Shown here in pieces: positions 46,502-58,400 of a DNA stretch of 64,000 nt. The translations under genes were made by a program, and so were the position numbers. Location of the stretch: the NCBI GenBank assembly GCA_022885665.1, contig JAGQDJ010000061.1, positions 62,001-126,000 of the forward strand. Direction: 5' to 3'. Source of the DNA: Triops longicaudatus (lineage: Eukaryota > Arthropoda > Branchiopoda > Notostraca > Triopsidae). Position 1 is the first letter of the stretch. Every line of letters starts with the position of its first letter. The notes under the pieces are model-generated. The model did no database searches, was not told the DNA's origin, and saw nothing but the letters and a program-made list of their open reading frames with translations.

Positions 46502-49500
46502 ATGTCCTCTAAAAGGTAAAAACAACCCTGAACCTCTTAACTATCCTAATTTGTCATCTAATTACCTTTTCATTCACCATTTCAGTGAACTAAAAAAACT
46601 TTCTGAGGAAAGTCTTACCCGTCAGCCTGAAGAAGTTTTTGACATCATTTGCAAGCTCGGTGAAGGGTAAACACCCTCTTAAATTATTTTTTGATATTTG
46701 ATTAAGTTAATTTGCAATTTTGCATTTTATTTGCATCATTGGAAAAAAGCTCCTATGGCAGTGTATATAAAGCCTTGCACAAAGAATCCGGCCAAGTGTT
46801 GGCCATCAAACAAGTTCCAGTCGATACGGATCTCCAAGAGATAATCAAAGAAATTTCCATCATGCAACAGTGCGATTCGCCCTACGTAGTTAAATACTAC
46901 GGCAGCTACTTCAAAAACACCGACCTTTGGGTATTCATTTCGCATAAACTTTTCAAATATCTTTTCCATATTTTTAACCGAAAGTACTAGATTTATGTTA
47001 CTCATTTTTGGCTTTTTATGTATTATTTATTTGTGTATTGGTGTGCCTTTTCACGCATTTATATGTAATTAAATGTATGTTACCATGTTTAGGAGTATAT
47101 CTTTTCGTTCAGTATGTTTAATGTTTTCTTTTATGGTGTGTTTTATGTATGAAAATCAAGTTTGTCACTACAATATGATTCATTTTATGGATATCTTTAC
47201 GGATATATTTAATGATATTTTATATACTTTTAATGTATTTTTGTGCCATGTGTTTGGTTAATTATGTTTGAAATTTTTTTATTCATTATATTTATTTGTT
47301 GCAGATTGTTATGGAGTACTGCGGAGCCGGGTCTGTTTCAGATATCATGCGACTCAGAAAAAAGACCCTAACAGAAGACGAAATCGCCACCGTATTGTCA
47401 GACACACTTAGAGGGTTGGAATACCTTCATTTACGAAGAAAAATCCACCGTGATATCAAAGCGGGAAATATCTTACTCAACACAGAAGGCCATGCCAAAT
47501 TAGCCGACTTTGGCGTCGCGGGACAGTTAACGGTACCAATTACGTCATTTTCTATTAGAATTTATCGGAAAATTCCAATAAAAAATTGTACTGTGTGCCA
47601 TACATAATGCAACCAATGTGTTACAGAATGTTATGTTGTGTTATGATTCGTTACGTAGCAAATATTTTTAAGAGGATAACTTAACCTATGTTTTGGTCAT
47701 GTTGTGCGTTTTTCATATTATTTATTTAGATTTTTTTAAATAGTATTTTTGTATGTTTTGTTATGTTTCGTAATATGTACTTTTAACGTTATGTTATGTT
47801 TTTTTTTTTCAATATGCTTGTGTTTTGTTATTCTTTTTTATGCGGTTAAGTTTCATTATGTGGGTTTCTGCTATGCTTTAAGACTCAAGTATGTTACCAT
47901 CTGTAAGAAAGTTCACGAAGTGTTGAAAATTCAAAGAGTTATAATTGTTGTGTTAGGACACGATGGCAAAACGCAATACTGTGATTGGCACGCCATTTTG
48001 GATGGCGCCGGAAGTGATTCAAGAGATCGGGTACGATTGCGTCGCCGATATCTGGAGTTTAGGGATCACAGCCTTAGAAATGGCGGAAGGCAAGCCGCCT
48101 TATGGCGATATCCACCCCATGAGAGCCATTTTCATGATCCCCACCAAACCTCCGCCCTCTTTCCGGGAACCTGATCAGTGGAGTCCGGAATTCATAGATT
48201 TTGTGTCAAGGTAATTTAAGATGCAACCATTGAAAGTTCAAATTTCAATGATTAATACAGTAAAATGTACGGATAATATATTTTGTGATATTTAAGAAAT
48301 ATCTGAAATTATTCCAGAAGCATTTGATGTATGTTTCACTTTTAGTTTTTACTTTAATTCCCTGTTAATCTGAGTAAGTAATGTATGTTAATGTACTACA
48401 TTTTAACGTTGTGTTTTCAATGGTAAAGTTCAGTATGGTCATGTTAATGTGTGTAAGAGATGGCAATGGTGTTTAGTATTCATTTTCAGGTACTCGTAAA
48501 AGTACCTTAGAATGTTTCAAAAATAGACCATTTATCCTTATAATAGTAAAGTTCCGTGTATAGATATATGTTACATTGGAAGGTGTGTATTTTCAGATAT
48601 TTAAAAGAATACCTGTAAACATTTGAAAAGCTATTCGTATATAGTCTTGTGTATATGTGTGCAGCCCTGTGGATAGATTCGCGTATATAATGTGTCTGTT
48701 ATCTATTTTCAAGTATTTAAGAAATACGTGAAAGTGTTTTCAGACTTATTTGATACATTTTTGTGTAAACTAGAAGATTCACGTGAAGTATGTGGTAAAG
48801 AATGTAAATGTATGGGTATGTATGTCTATTTCCAGACATTTTAAATCATGTTTGAAGGTAGGTCAAACGTGATAGGTACGTCTCTATAGTCTCGTGCATA
48901 CGTGTATTGATTTATGCATAATTTTGTGTACGTGTTTTAACAAGGTGTCTATATGTACATTTCCAAATTTCGAAAAATATCTGAAACTATTGAAATATCG
49001 AAACATACTGTGCATATGTTTCGTGTGAGTGTATTTAATATTGTATGTTTATGGCATACAGGTGCCTTGTGAAGAACCCAGAGGAAAGAGCGACTGCCAC
49101 GGAGTTGTTGCAACACGATTACATTCGTCAAGCCAAGCCGGCTGCTATTCTAAGTCAGATGATTGCCGAAGCGCGAGAAATCCGAGAGAATTTAACGTTC
49201 CGGCTACCTGAAAAACCTGTCGATTCCGTAAATACTTATTTAACTGAAAACTTTCTATTACAGTTCTGGTTTACACTTACCGTAATTAAAAACTCTGAAA
49301 CTGATCCTTAGTGTAAATAGTCCGGAAATGCTTTATAATTCGGTGATACTTACTCTCGAAGTGTTTCGTGGTTTCTTGAGAAAAAAGTTTTATTAGATTT
49401 TTCGTGTTTTCTCGTGATCCAACAATGTTATTTTCGTGGAACTCTTGTAGGATGACGACGAGGCTGATAGCGGCACCATGGTACAATACCCAGGAGACCG

Positions 49501-52002
49501 CACGTTAGTGCCCGAGGCGCCCAGCGGGACCATGGGGACATTTGTACCCCAATCAGGGGCGGGCACAATGATTGCCCACCACACAGCCACCCTCACCCCT
49601 TCACGAAAACTCGTCAAGGATGATTTAGCAGAAGATCTGGGGACCATGGTCATAAACAGCGACTCCGAAGAAGGCGACACGACCATGAAACGTTAGTTTT
49701 ACTCCACAAACGCTTTTTCTTGTTTAAACTTAAAATTCTTGCGCTAAAAACTTCCATGAAACCATATACTAGGTATATGTCGCCGTATAATAGCTTGTAT
49801 AAGCCCTAAAACCATTTAACAAATTGATTGCGCGACGAGTCGAAGGATATAGGACAGTGAGTCTAGTCTTCTGTCTTAAATGGCATTTCATGACCAAAGT
49901 TTGCTTGATAATACTAGCATTAGACTTAATAGCGTTAATAGTAGCAACTACTGCCTGTCTTATAAAATTTACTGGAGTTTAAGCAATTATATACTAAGTT
50001 ACAAAGAAAGATTGAAGTAAAGAAGCTGTAATGTATAAGGAAGTAATATAATTAATTTTTAAACCTTAGGATGCGTAGATATTCGTTACTATATAGTCAT
50101 TACTCTGTAGTGCATAGTTGTGCTAATGAAAAGTAAGTCGTAGCAAGAACTGTGAGTAAAAGATAGGTTTAACCCGTAATTGACGTTAAGCGTTATGTAT
50201 GCGTAATTAAAGTTAAGCATTTGTAAACAGACTAACGCTTCACATTGGTTTCATTTCACAGAAAGAGAGCATACTTGTCACAACAAGCGAAGGAACTGTC
50301 GGTTTCATGATGGCATCGTGCACAGAATTCGTTGGAATCAAAGCTTCTGCCAAACCGTACAGAATTTTATGTTTACTTCGTATTAAACTTGATGTGCATA
50401 TAGTATAAGGTTGTTTCATTAAAATGTGTTTTTATTTCATACTGTGTGGTCGTTAAACGAGTTGTTGTATGTTGCACAGAACTTGTTGAGTCGTGTTTTG
50501 CTTGTGATATGTCGCGAGCAGTACGAGCGGACGGAATTTTGCAAGATGGCGTCATCAATGCCGTCTGTTCAGGGAGATGCGGTATACACGAGTAGATCAT
50601 GGACATGCTAGATTAGCAACTTTCGGTTATTAACCACCGTTTTTTGTATTTTTTATTTATGGTATTTATTTCTTCGAAAACTGTATCGTGCTACTGAATA
50701 TCATTGTTCCTTCTAATCAGAAATGACTTTCAGATGAATTCTTATTTATTCCTGACTTGATTAGATTAACTTAGTATTAGATTATATCAGGATTCTTGTT
50801 TTTAGCTAATTACAGACGTTTTGCTTTATTCAGCAGAGGATGAGGAACGAAGAAGGATAGTTTTGTTAACTGTTATTCAACATAGCGTCCCCACGCCATT
50901 TTATTCGATTTGCTCACTTTCTCTCCAGAACCCTCGCCAAAAGTACAAAAAATGCTTATTTCTCTCATTCCAGGTCACCAAACCGCTGAAGGTGACAGTA
51001 ATAAGAAGTACAGACCCTCCTTCTTGGACCATTTTGACAAAAAGGACGCTGAACGCAAGGTAACAACTCCGACACGTGGCTGACGCTAGTATCGTACTCG
51101 TTACGCTGTATTGTAGTACTATGTTTTTTTTGTAGCGTGTAATACTGTACTATAACCCGAGAACAGAGTGTAGTATATGTATCATTCTCCTTTTCGCAGG
51201 TCAACCATGTGGACAATCAAGCTGAAAGTTCCTCAACGGAAACCGTCGCCGCAGAAATACCGCCTGCGGCCGACGTCTCTCCGTCTCCAGCTGCCAATTC
51301 GCATCCTTTATCGCCCTCGCCCATGACACCCGAAGAACACGAGCGTTTCCAGAATAATCTCGCGCGGCAATTGCACCAGATCTCTCAGGGGGCGCAACTG
51401 AGGGGTGGACCACCCCCTAATCCCTTTAACCCCAGTCCGTCTCCTATGATTATGGAGAATCCTGCCAAAATGCAACGCTCGTTTGTCGACGGCGATTTTG
51501 AATTTGTAAGAACCTTAAGTTAACCTTAAAGTAAATCTTGACGAAACGTAACCTAAATTAACTTAGTCTAACTTATTTTTAAGGAAACTTTAATTAAGCT
51601 ATTACGACCTAAACTAACTTTATTCCAAGCTAAACTAATCTTAATCATCCTTAAATAATTTAATAAAGGCTTAACCTGACGTAAATTACCCTAAGATATC
51701 TCAAATTCAAGCAAACCTAGCCTTCTTAATGCAGAGTAAAGAGCCACGACATCAATACTCGTCATATTTGAGCTATGAACACACTCGAAACCACTGACCT
51801 TTTCTCATTGTCTTCCCTTTTTTCTTCTCGTTTTTCCTCACAGCTCAAGTTTTTGAGCTACGAAGAACTCCAGCATCGTATGGCCAATTTGGACTCGGAG
51901 ATGGAACGCGAAATTGACGATTTAAGGCGCAGGTACCAAGCTAAACGCCAACCCATTTTGGATGCCATGGATCAAAAACGAAAACGACAGCAAAATTTCT
52001 AA
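46502..52002 (+). CDS. hpo: Hippo (MST1/2, STK3/4 family) Ser/Thr kinase
   Basis: Ten exons, 46502-46515, 46586-46666, 46750-46930, 47305-47532, 47957-48210, 49062-49227, 49451-49691, 50974-51059, 51200-51505 and 51844-52002, give 571 residues. All joins keep phase. It is the upstream kinase of the Hippo pathway, phosphorylating Warts/LATS and MOB with Salvador to restrain Yorkie/YAP. Kinase features: glycine loop GEGSYGSV (30-37), VAIK-type Lys52, alpha-C Glu66, HRDIKAGN (140-147), DFG (160-162) and the activation-loop Thr176 (NTVIGT). The linker (about 305-505) carries five TM dipeptides in SGTM/GTM/TTM contexts, the phospho-docking sites used by MOB1 and STRIPAK-SLMAP, then acidic DSEEGD. 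The SARAH dimerisation coil ends the protein (about 512-566, EREIDDLRRRYQAKRQPILDAM). The 14-base first exon (MSSK plus two bases) is inferred from phase and the family N-terminus. The acceptor of exon 3 follows an A-rich run, which is unusual. Confidence 0.97.
51510..51735 (+). repeat. CTAACCTAA-like tract in Hippo intron 9
   Basis: Dense AACCTAA, CTTAACC and CTAAACTAA words, as in the tracts at 26.7, 55.6 and 61.2 kb. Confidence 0.6.
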
Positions 52003-52490
52003 TTTTTTTCCTTTTTTCAAAGTTCATCAAAAGGGATCTGTTACATTTTTTAGCCCTCTTTAAACCATTTCTTCTTATTTCTGTCGTTGCAAGATCTTGT
52101 ACCTCCAATTTCGAACATCATGTGCCATTATAAAAGGAAGGCGTGTCAAGTCGTGCCAGTTTTCTTTTTGTTTCCCTTACTTTCTCCACGAAACATGAAA
52201 AAGATTATAAAATGAGTGTAGTTTTACTATGCAAAAATCACAGTGCAAAAAATATGAGAAAAACGTGTAGTTTTCTTGGAACGAAAAAATTGCATTTCTC
52301 ACGAAAAAAATGTCCCAAAACTTCATATAATTTCTCTTTTCGTTTTCGGAATTTTCAGTCTTTAAAATGTACACTTGTACAGGTCACGCTACCGGTCATA
52401 AAATTAGTCACACTTCCAAGGAAGAAGTCACTTTTTACAAAATATTCCATTATGTCACGATATATTTTTCCTTATTTTTGTTTTTAAAAT
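52003..52490. other. Convergent 3' region between Hippo and the PH-domain gene
   Basis: Only 488 bases separate the two stop codons, so the 3' UTRs are short or overlap. No perfect AATAAA for the plus strand was seen before 52639-52644, which lies beyond the other gene's stop. AT-rich, no other gene. Confidence 0.6.
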
Positions 52491-55400
52491 TCACACTTGC
52501 GTCACGGGACTAAGGTAATAAGAACGTCGCTGGGCGGTCATTTCGGCACTGCGGCGACTCATACGGGTTCGATCCACACTACACGACCGTTCTGCGAAAA
52601 GATACGAAAAAACGAGTATGAAAAGTGAGTGCCGCGTAAATAAAAAAACAGGTAAAAAACAAAACGGATAAAACGAGATCCGTGAACACTTACAGACACG
52701 CTTTACTACTTTGCATAATGTGAGACAGAAGCACGTGGAAAAAAGAAAAAATGTGGCTTCGTTTTAATGACGTAGTTATTGCTTTCGTCGACTTTTGACA
52801 CGACGAACAAGTAAAAACACGATCTGATTTAAATACATTTTATGAACCTTTTGTTTCGGAGTTTATCGGTTATTAACTAGCACAATGGCCCACAGGCGTT
52901 GCTTAAGGAAGTGAAATAAACAGTTCGGGACGACTTTAACAGCTTATTTGAGACACTTGTAACAAGTAGCGACCAAACGTAACAATGAGGAAATGTGTAA
53001 GAAATTACAGAAAAAAAGATTCCAACTGTACACGATTGTACCACTCAATGGGGACAGTTGAAACATAATACTTTACGGCTGAAACACTGAAGTGTGGGTA
53101 ACAAGTAACAAACTTGTAACCGTGACAATTGTAACAAAAAGATGTCGACTGGAAGTCAACGGAACGAACGAATCGATTGTAGAAAAGCGTTGTACGTTGT
53201 AACATTAAACTAGAGATGAGTGAAATAGAACGCTGACAGTTGTAACAGCGAGCTTGAGAAGTTTGTAACAATAAAAGCGTTGTAACAAAGATTTGTAGAA
53301 AGCAAGTTTAAGATTTACGTCAGCTGATTATGACAGGGCGTTATACATTTTAACACTGGATTGTTGACAAATTTAGCAACGAGCGTTAAGCATATGTAGC
53401 GTAAAACAAACAACGACCTTTAGACAGAATATGCACAAGAAAATAAAAGAAATAGGAAGAACACCGTCGAGGAAAATTTCAAAGAAAACGTTTGGTCATT
53501 AAGGTTTGCAACAGTTTAACTTTTTTTGGCAAAATTCACGTACTATAGCGTTACTAGGACACGAACAACACGTTTCTACTATGAACGCGTTACTTTGAAT
53601 ACGTTGCAATCTGACTACAAGACCAAAGTGTTCAAAATGACCATCAAAATATACAGAAATCCCTTAACTGAAATGGTTTTCTCCATTTTGAACGCAGTGA
53701 CCCTGTCACCATGAAATGTGAATTCATACACTTTCGCAATTCTTCATTGTTGTAATGCCTACATGCGACCGATAATGTAAAGTTATACAGAACTTTAAGT
53801 GTGCAAAGTTTCCGAAAAGTGAAAGTAGATTTATTACAACACAATAGTTTCTTCCTAACGGTTTTTCGCCGTTTAATCCTGAGTCACCAAACTACCAACA
53901 GGACGTTTTGTAAAACTAGTATTTAAAATTCAGGATTCTAAAATTTTTTCAAAAGCGAGAACTCGATTTAACAACCATTATTTAGCTATTAAAAACTTTC
54001 CCAAGATTTTCATTGTTATGACGTCAAAAATGCAACAGTAACGGACAGTTTTGTTGTTTTTACTATTGTGACGTCTTAAGTGTGAGTCTACACTATCAGC
54101 GTTCAAGAGTTTTGGATAAAGTAAAAAAGAAGTTTACTCAATCGCACTAAATCGTCTTTTTGTGTTTGCCAATGTAATACGTCACGAAATGCGAACCGCG
54201 TGACCTGTGGAGCGAGCGTTCAGTGCCGGTTCAAGACACGAGTTCTAGAATGGTTGGCATTAACTGAAGCTAACGATTTTTGCCAAATGAAACACCGTGA
54301 CGTCATTCGCTGGTAAAACTAGTCTTGCAAAGCTTATTTTTAGTGTAAATATGTGCCAACTAAAAAAATACAAGGTACAGCAATCTTTTGTGCAAAAACG
54401 CCCGCAGGTGCCTTGCTGCATGCAAACCGAAACTAGCGCCAGCCACGTGGTTAAAAACCAAAAGCGTCTTAGGGCAACCAGTTTTAGCGGGTTTCTTAGC
54501 CAATTACGTTAACAACCTTTTCGAACGAGTAAAGCGTGCTGCAGTGCGTTGTTCATGACTGAAAACTAGGAAGTAATTTAAATAAAAATGAAAAATAGGA
54601 AACAAATTTCACATTTTTACCGCGATATCGAACGGGTTGTGTGTCTCCAGAGTTTTGCAACAGTCTTTCGCTTCCAGCACCGACTTCTGTGGGCGTTTGC
54701 GTATAAGACGAACACGAAGTAGGTGTAAAGCCCTGTGGGCGCGTACCTGCTTATCCCACACACATGCATTCAATTAGTGAATGATACATTTCGAAGCCAC
54801 AGGCATTTCAATTTTGAAGAAATCACTTTCCCTTTTCATTGTTTCACTTCCTTTGATGTATTTACTCTTTTTTCGAACTTTTTCTTTCAGTTCTATTCTA
54901 GTTTTAACTTTTCTTTCTGTTTATCGTTATAATCTTACCATTACCAACGCCCACGCTCGTTTTCGATTTCGTCCCTCCTTTTGAAACGCTTCCGATGTTA
55001 TCCCGCGATTTTGACACCGAACTGGGATTGCACACATCAATCTCAGCCAACACTATTTCCAAAAAATAAGCAAAATTAATAATTAACCAATTTAGCAATT
55101 GTGTTAGTAAATAAAATTACAAAAATAAAGCCAATAACGAAACAATGCAACTACAATTCTTAAAAAGCCTCAAAGGTCAACTAAGGATAAATTGCAAGAA
55201 AATCAAATGTAAAGATATGGGAAATTACGCAACAAAAGAAATGTAAAAAGTTAAATAGAGAAAGAGGAAATTGTTAGAAAAGATAAAATTTTCTTAGAAT
55301 CTTGTCAGGTGTTTTAATTACATCGTGGAAAAGAATGTCAAGGCAAGCGAGTTCGATTTCAAAAGCTGTGAAGCGTTTTTCGAAAGAAAGGGAAATTGGA

Positions 55401-58400
55401 GCTAAAATTAGAGCGTGGCCAATGGTATGTGTGTAACGTGCATGCCCCTAGGTGGAAAGCGATACTTTTTGGCATAATTCCGAAGTATGTTAGCACTAGC
55501 AGCTGACCGTCGTATTTAAGGTGTCCTTTTCCGTTCTAGTCACTTTTTTTTCTTTTCTTTTTTTCTCCTTTTCTCAGTAAGAAGAATGTAAATGGACTAA
55601 ATGGGCTAAATTAATTTCTTTCAGAGCTAAAACAACCTACATAGGCCTAATAAAGCTTAATCCTGACATACAACAAATTAACCTAGCTTGAATTAAGTCT
55701 ACGCTAAGCTACTATTGAGTGAATCTAACCCATTTTTATCAAAATTAACTGAAATCTGCCCTAAACTAAAGTACGAAAAGTAAAACAACTTCATCCTGAT
55801 TTTAATCTAACAGAAATAATCTTAAAATTGCTTTATCGAGAATTAATTGAACTTAGGTCATGCTAAATTATGTTTATCTTAAAAGACCTAAATTTATCGA
55901 AACTTAATTACGTCCGACCTAAACTAACCTAAATGCGTTAAATAATTATACGAGGCTTAACCTAACTTAACTTAGGGTAAGTTAAGCTAATCCTAACCAA
56001 ACATAACGTAAATTGATCGAAACTATCTTAATCTTGAGCTACACTAACCTACACAACCGTTAAATAACGTTAAGCTAAATTAAGCTGACTCTTACTGAAC
56101 CTATCCTAGATCAAGCTAAACTGACAAAAACAACCTAAATGAGCCCTAAACGAACTTAATCCTGACCTTAATTACCCTAAATGAATGTAAACCAACTCAA
56201 TTCTGACCGAAACTAACCTAAATTCTGCTCTAACAACCTTATCCTGACCTAACTTAACCAAAATTTACGTAAACTAAGCTAGTTTTGACTTAACATAACC
56301 TGAATCAGCCAAAACTGACACAAAATCGACCTTAAGTAACCTAAGTCAGCCCTCAAATAAGTTAATTCTGGCCAAACCTTATTTAAAGGGCAATGGATAC
56401 CAAAAAGACAACTACTCCGTCTTATAAAAAAGAGCAAAAAAATCCAGTTTCCAGATACACGTTTCTTTTTATCACGCGCTAAATAGCAACGAAGATATTC
56501 CGGAAACAAGAAGATATTCAGCGCGGTCACGTGGAACTCTGACGTAACGGGAGATAGTACGGGCGCGAAAATCGTGGCTTTTGTTGGTTCAGCGAGGCCA
56601 CGTGATGTCTTGATGTGGCGTGTTTTATCCCCCGTGACGTCATGTTCACCCGGCGCGAAACTTCGCAAGGCAGTAACTCTGGAACAGCTTGTCAGAAAAA
56701 TTGAAACAAAATGCTCTGTCCTTAGAAGAATGTGTGCAATAAGAATCCATCAAAATCCCAATAGATGTTTTAGTGTCATTGCCCTTTAATTTAGCCGAAA
56801 TCGACGTTTCGCAACATTCTCGTGAACGCAGTTTGCATTGGTTAACAATGAAAAATGGCCAGTCTTACTCGAAAATCGGTAGCGACTCGGAGTTCGCGCG
56901 TTTCCACCGCAATGGCTGTGACTGGCTTGGCTTTGGCTTCTCGGGGGCTGCGGATGCGAGACATCCGGCACAGATTCTGCGGATTGAGTATGTTGCAAGG
57001 CTGTGGAAAATAAAAAAGGAATTAATTCACAGAAAAGCTTCCAGACATTCATTTTTTGGGGTCTGTTTTAAGCGTCTGCATTCTGTCTGTATTAAACCTT
57101 TTCATCTCACGGGTTTAACGCAGACACAAAAACGTCTGTAATATCGCAAATGATGCAACGATGCTCATCTCTTCATTTTACAGTCAAAGCCTGGACGTAA
57201 GAGACAGAAAATTTCATTTATAACAGAATATCTCTTACTTGCGTTTTTTTTATACAAAAAGGTATTCGACGAAAAAGAGACGTCTCTTATATCCGGTTTC
57301 GGAGCTATTGTCTAAGCCCGGATGTAAAATACAAAGGAAATCACGGCTGCATTTCTCGTATATGCGGTTTTCAAACAAGAAAACTGCTTAGTATCTGAGA
57401 AGGAGGCTCTCTTAAAAGTGAGGTCTCTTACATCCGAGTTCAACGATATCACGTTTCTTCAACGCAGAAGGCTTGTTAAATTACGGAGAATTAAAAAAAA
57501 AAAACATAAAAAGGCACACAATATTTTAAAAAAATCAAGTCATTAGGTTAGTCCCCGGATGTAAGCGACAATGCACAAAGGACAGATTTTTTTATACAAC
57601 TTTAGGCTAATTTTCGCGTTTTGGCATTGTAACATAGTATAATCACGAAATCTGGTGAGTGGCTTATAAGCGGGCCATTCTTACATGAGGGTCTCGTGGT
57701 AGAGTTTATTTAGCATCAAATACGTTTGTATGTTTCATTTACGTAAATTTGCGTTATCCAATATTTCTAAATTGCGTAGCTTTAGAAGTAAGCCGTTTAC
57801 AATTGGAATCTCTTACACCCGGGTACCTTAAACTTTACAAAAATTTAACATTCTTCAGCACTAGCACAAGATAAGTCTTGTGTTTACTTTCGCAATTATT
57901 TAAAGTATTTGTTATAAGTTTTTAAGCATGTAAACTATTTTAAGAGCAACAGAGATTCTAACAAGCCTCATAAAAAGCTTCCAGTTTGGTATACAAAACG
58001 ACACAAACTGACAAATTTTTTTTAAAAAAAATCTTTCCTTACAGTCAAGTTATGCAAAAAGAAGACTGTCAAAGTCACTTAACGCGATTGTCAAACTATT
58101 GATTTATAAATCTGTTTTCTGTACCGTTAATCGGTGAGTCACCCAACATTGAAATCTCTCCTTGACAAACTAATGCTTTTCTACCGGAAGTTTCGTTAAA
58201 TCCTCGTTGTTATCCCTTCCTTTTCTAATAAAATTAAGTACTCGATCCTATTAAAATTGTTAAAACTTGTCAAATTTAATTACGGAAAATGGACTGTTTC
58301 TGAATCAACATTGAAACCCAGGCTTACAAGCTATTTTCACCTTAATATGCTTGAAAAATACCTAAACAGCATATTTTCTTCAGTAACAATGAAAATACTC

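Noticed and set aside
52143..52487. 114-codon ORF after the Hippo stop
   Set aside because: It lies in the AT-rich 3' region between convergent genes, has a low-complexity Lys/Ser/Phe composition and no homology.
52540..52600. tRNA-like B box (GGGTTCGATCC)
   Set aside because: The flanking bases do not form a T-arm or acceptor stem, and the segment codes for the last exon of the PH gene on the minus strand.
56279..56668. 129-codon minus-strand ORF
   Set aside because: Most of it lies inside the MITE and the rest in the CTAACC tract; no domain is seen.
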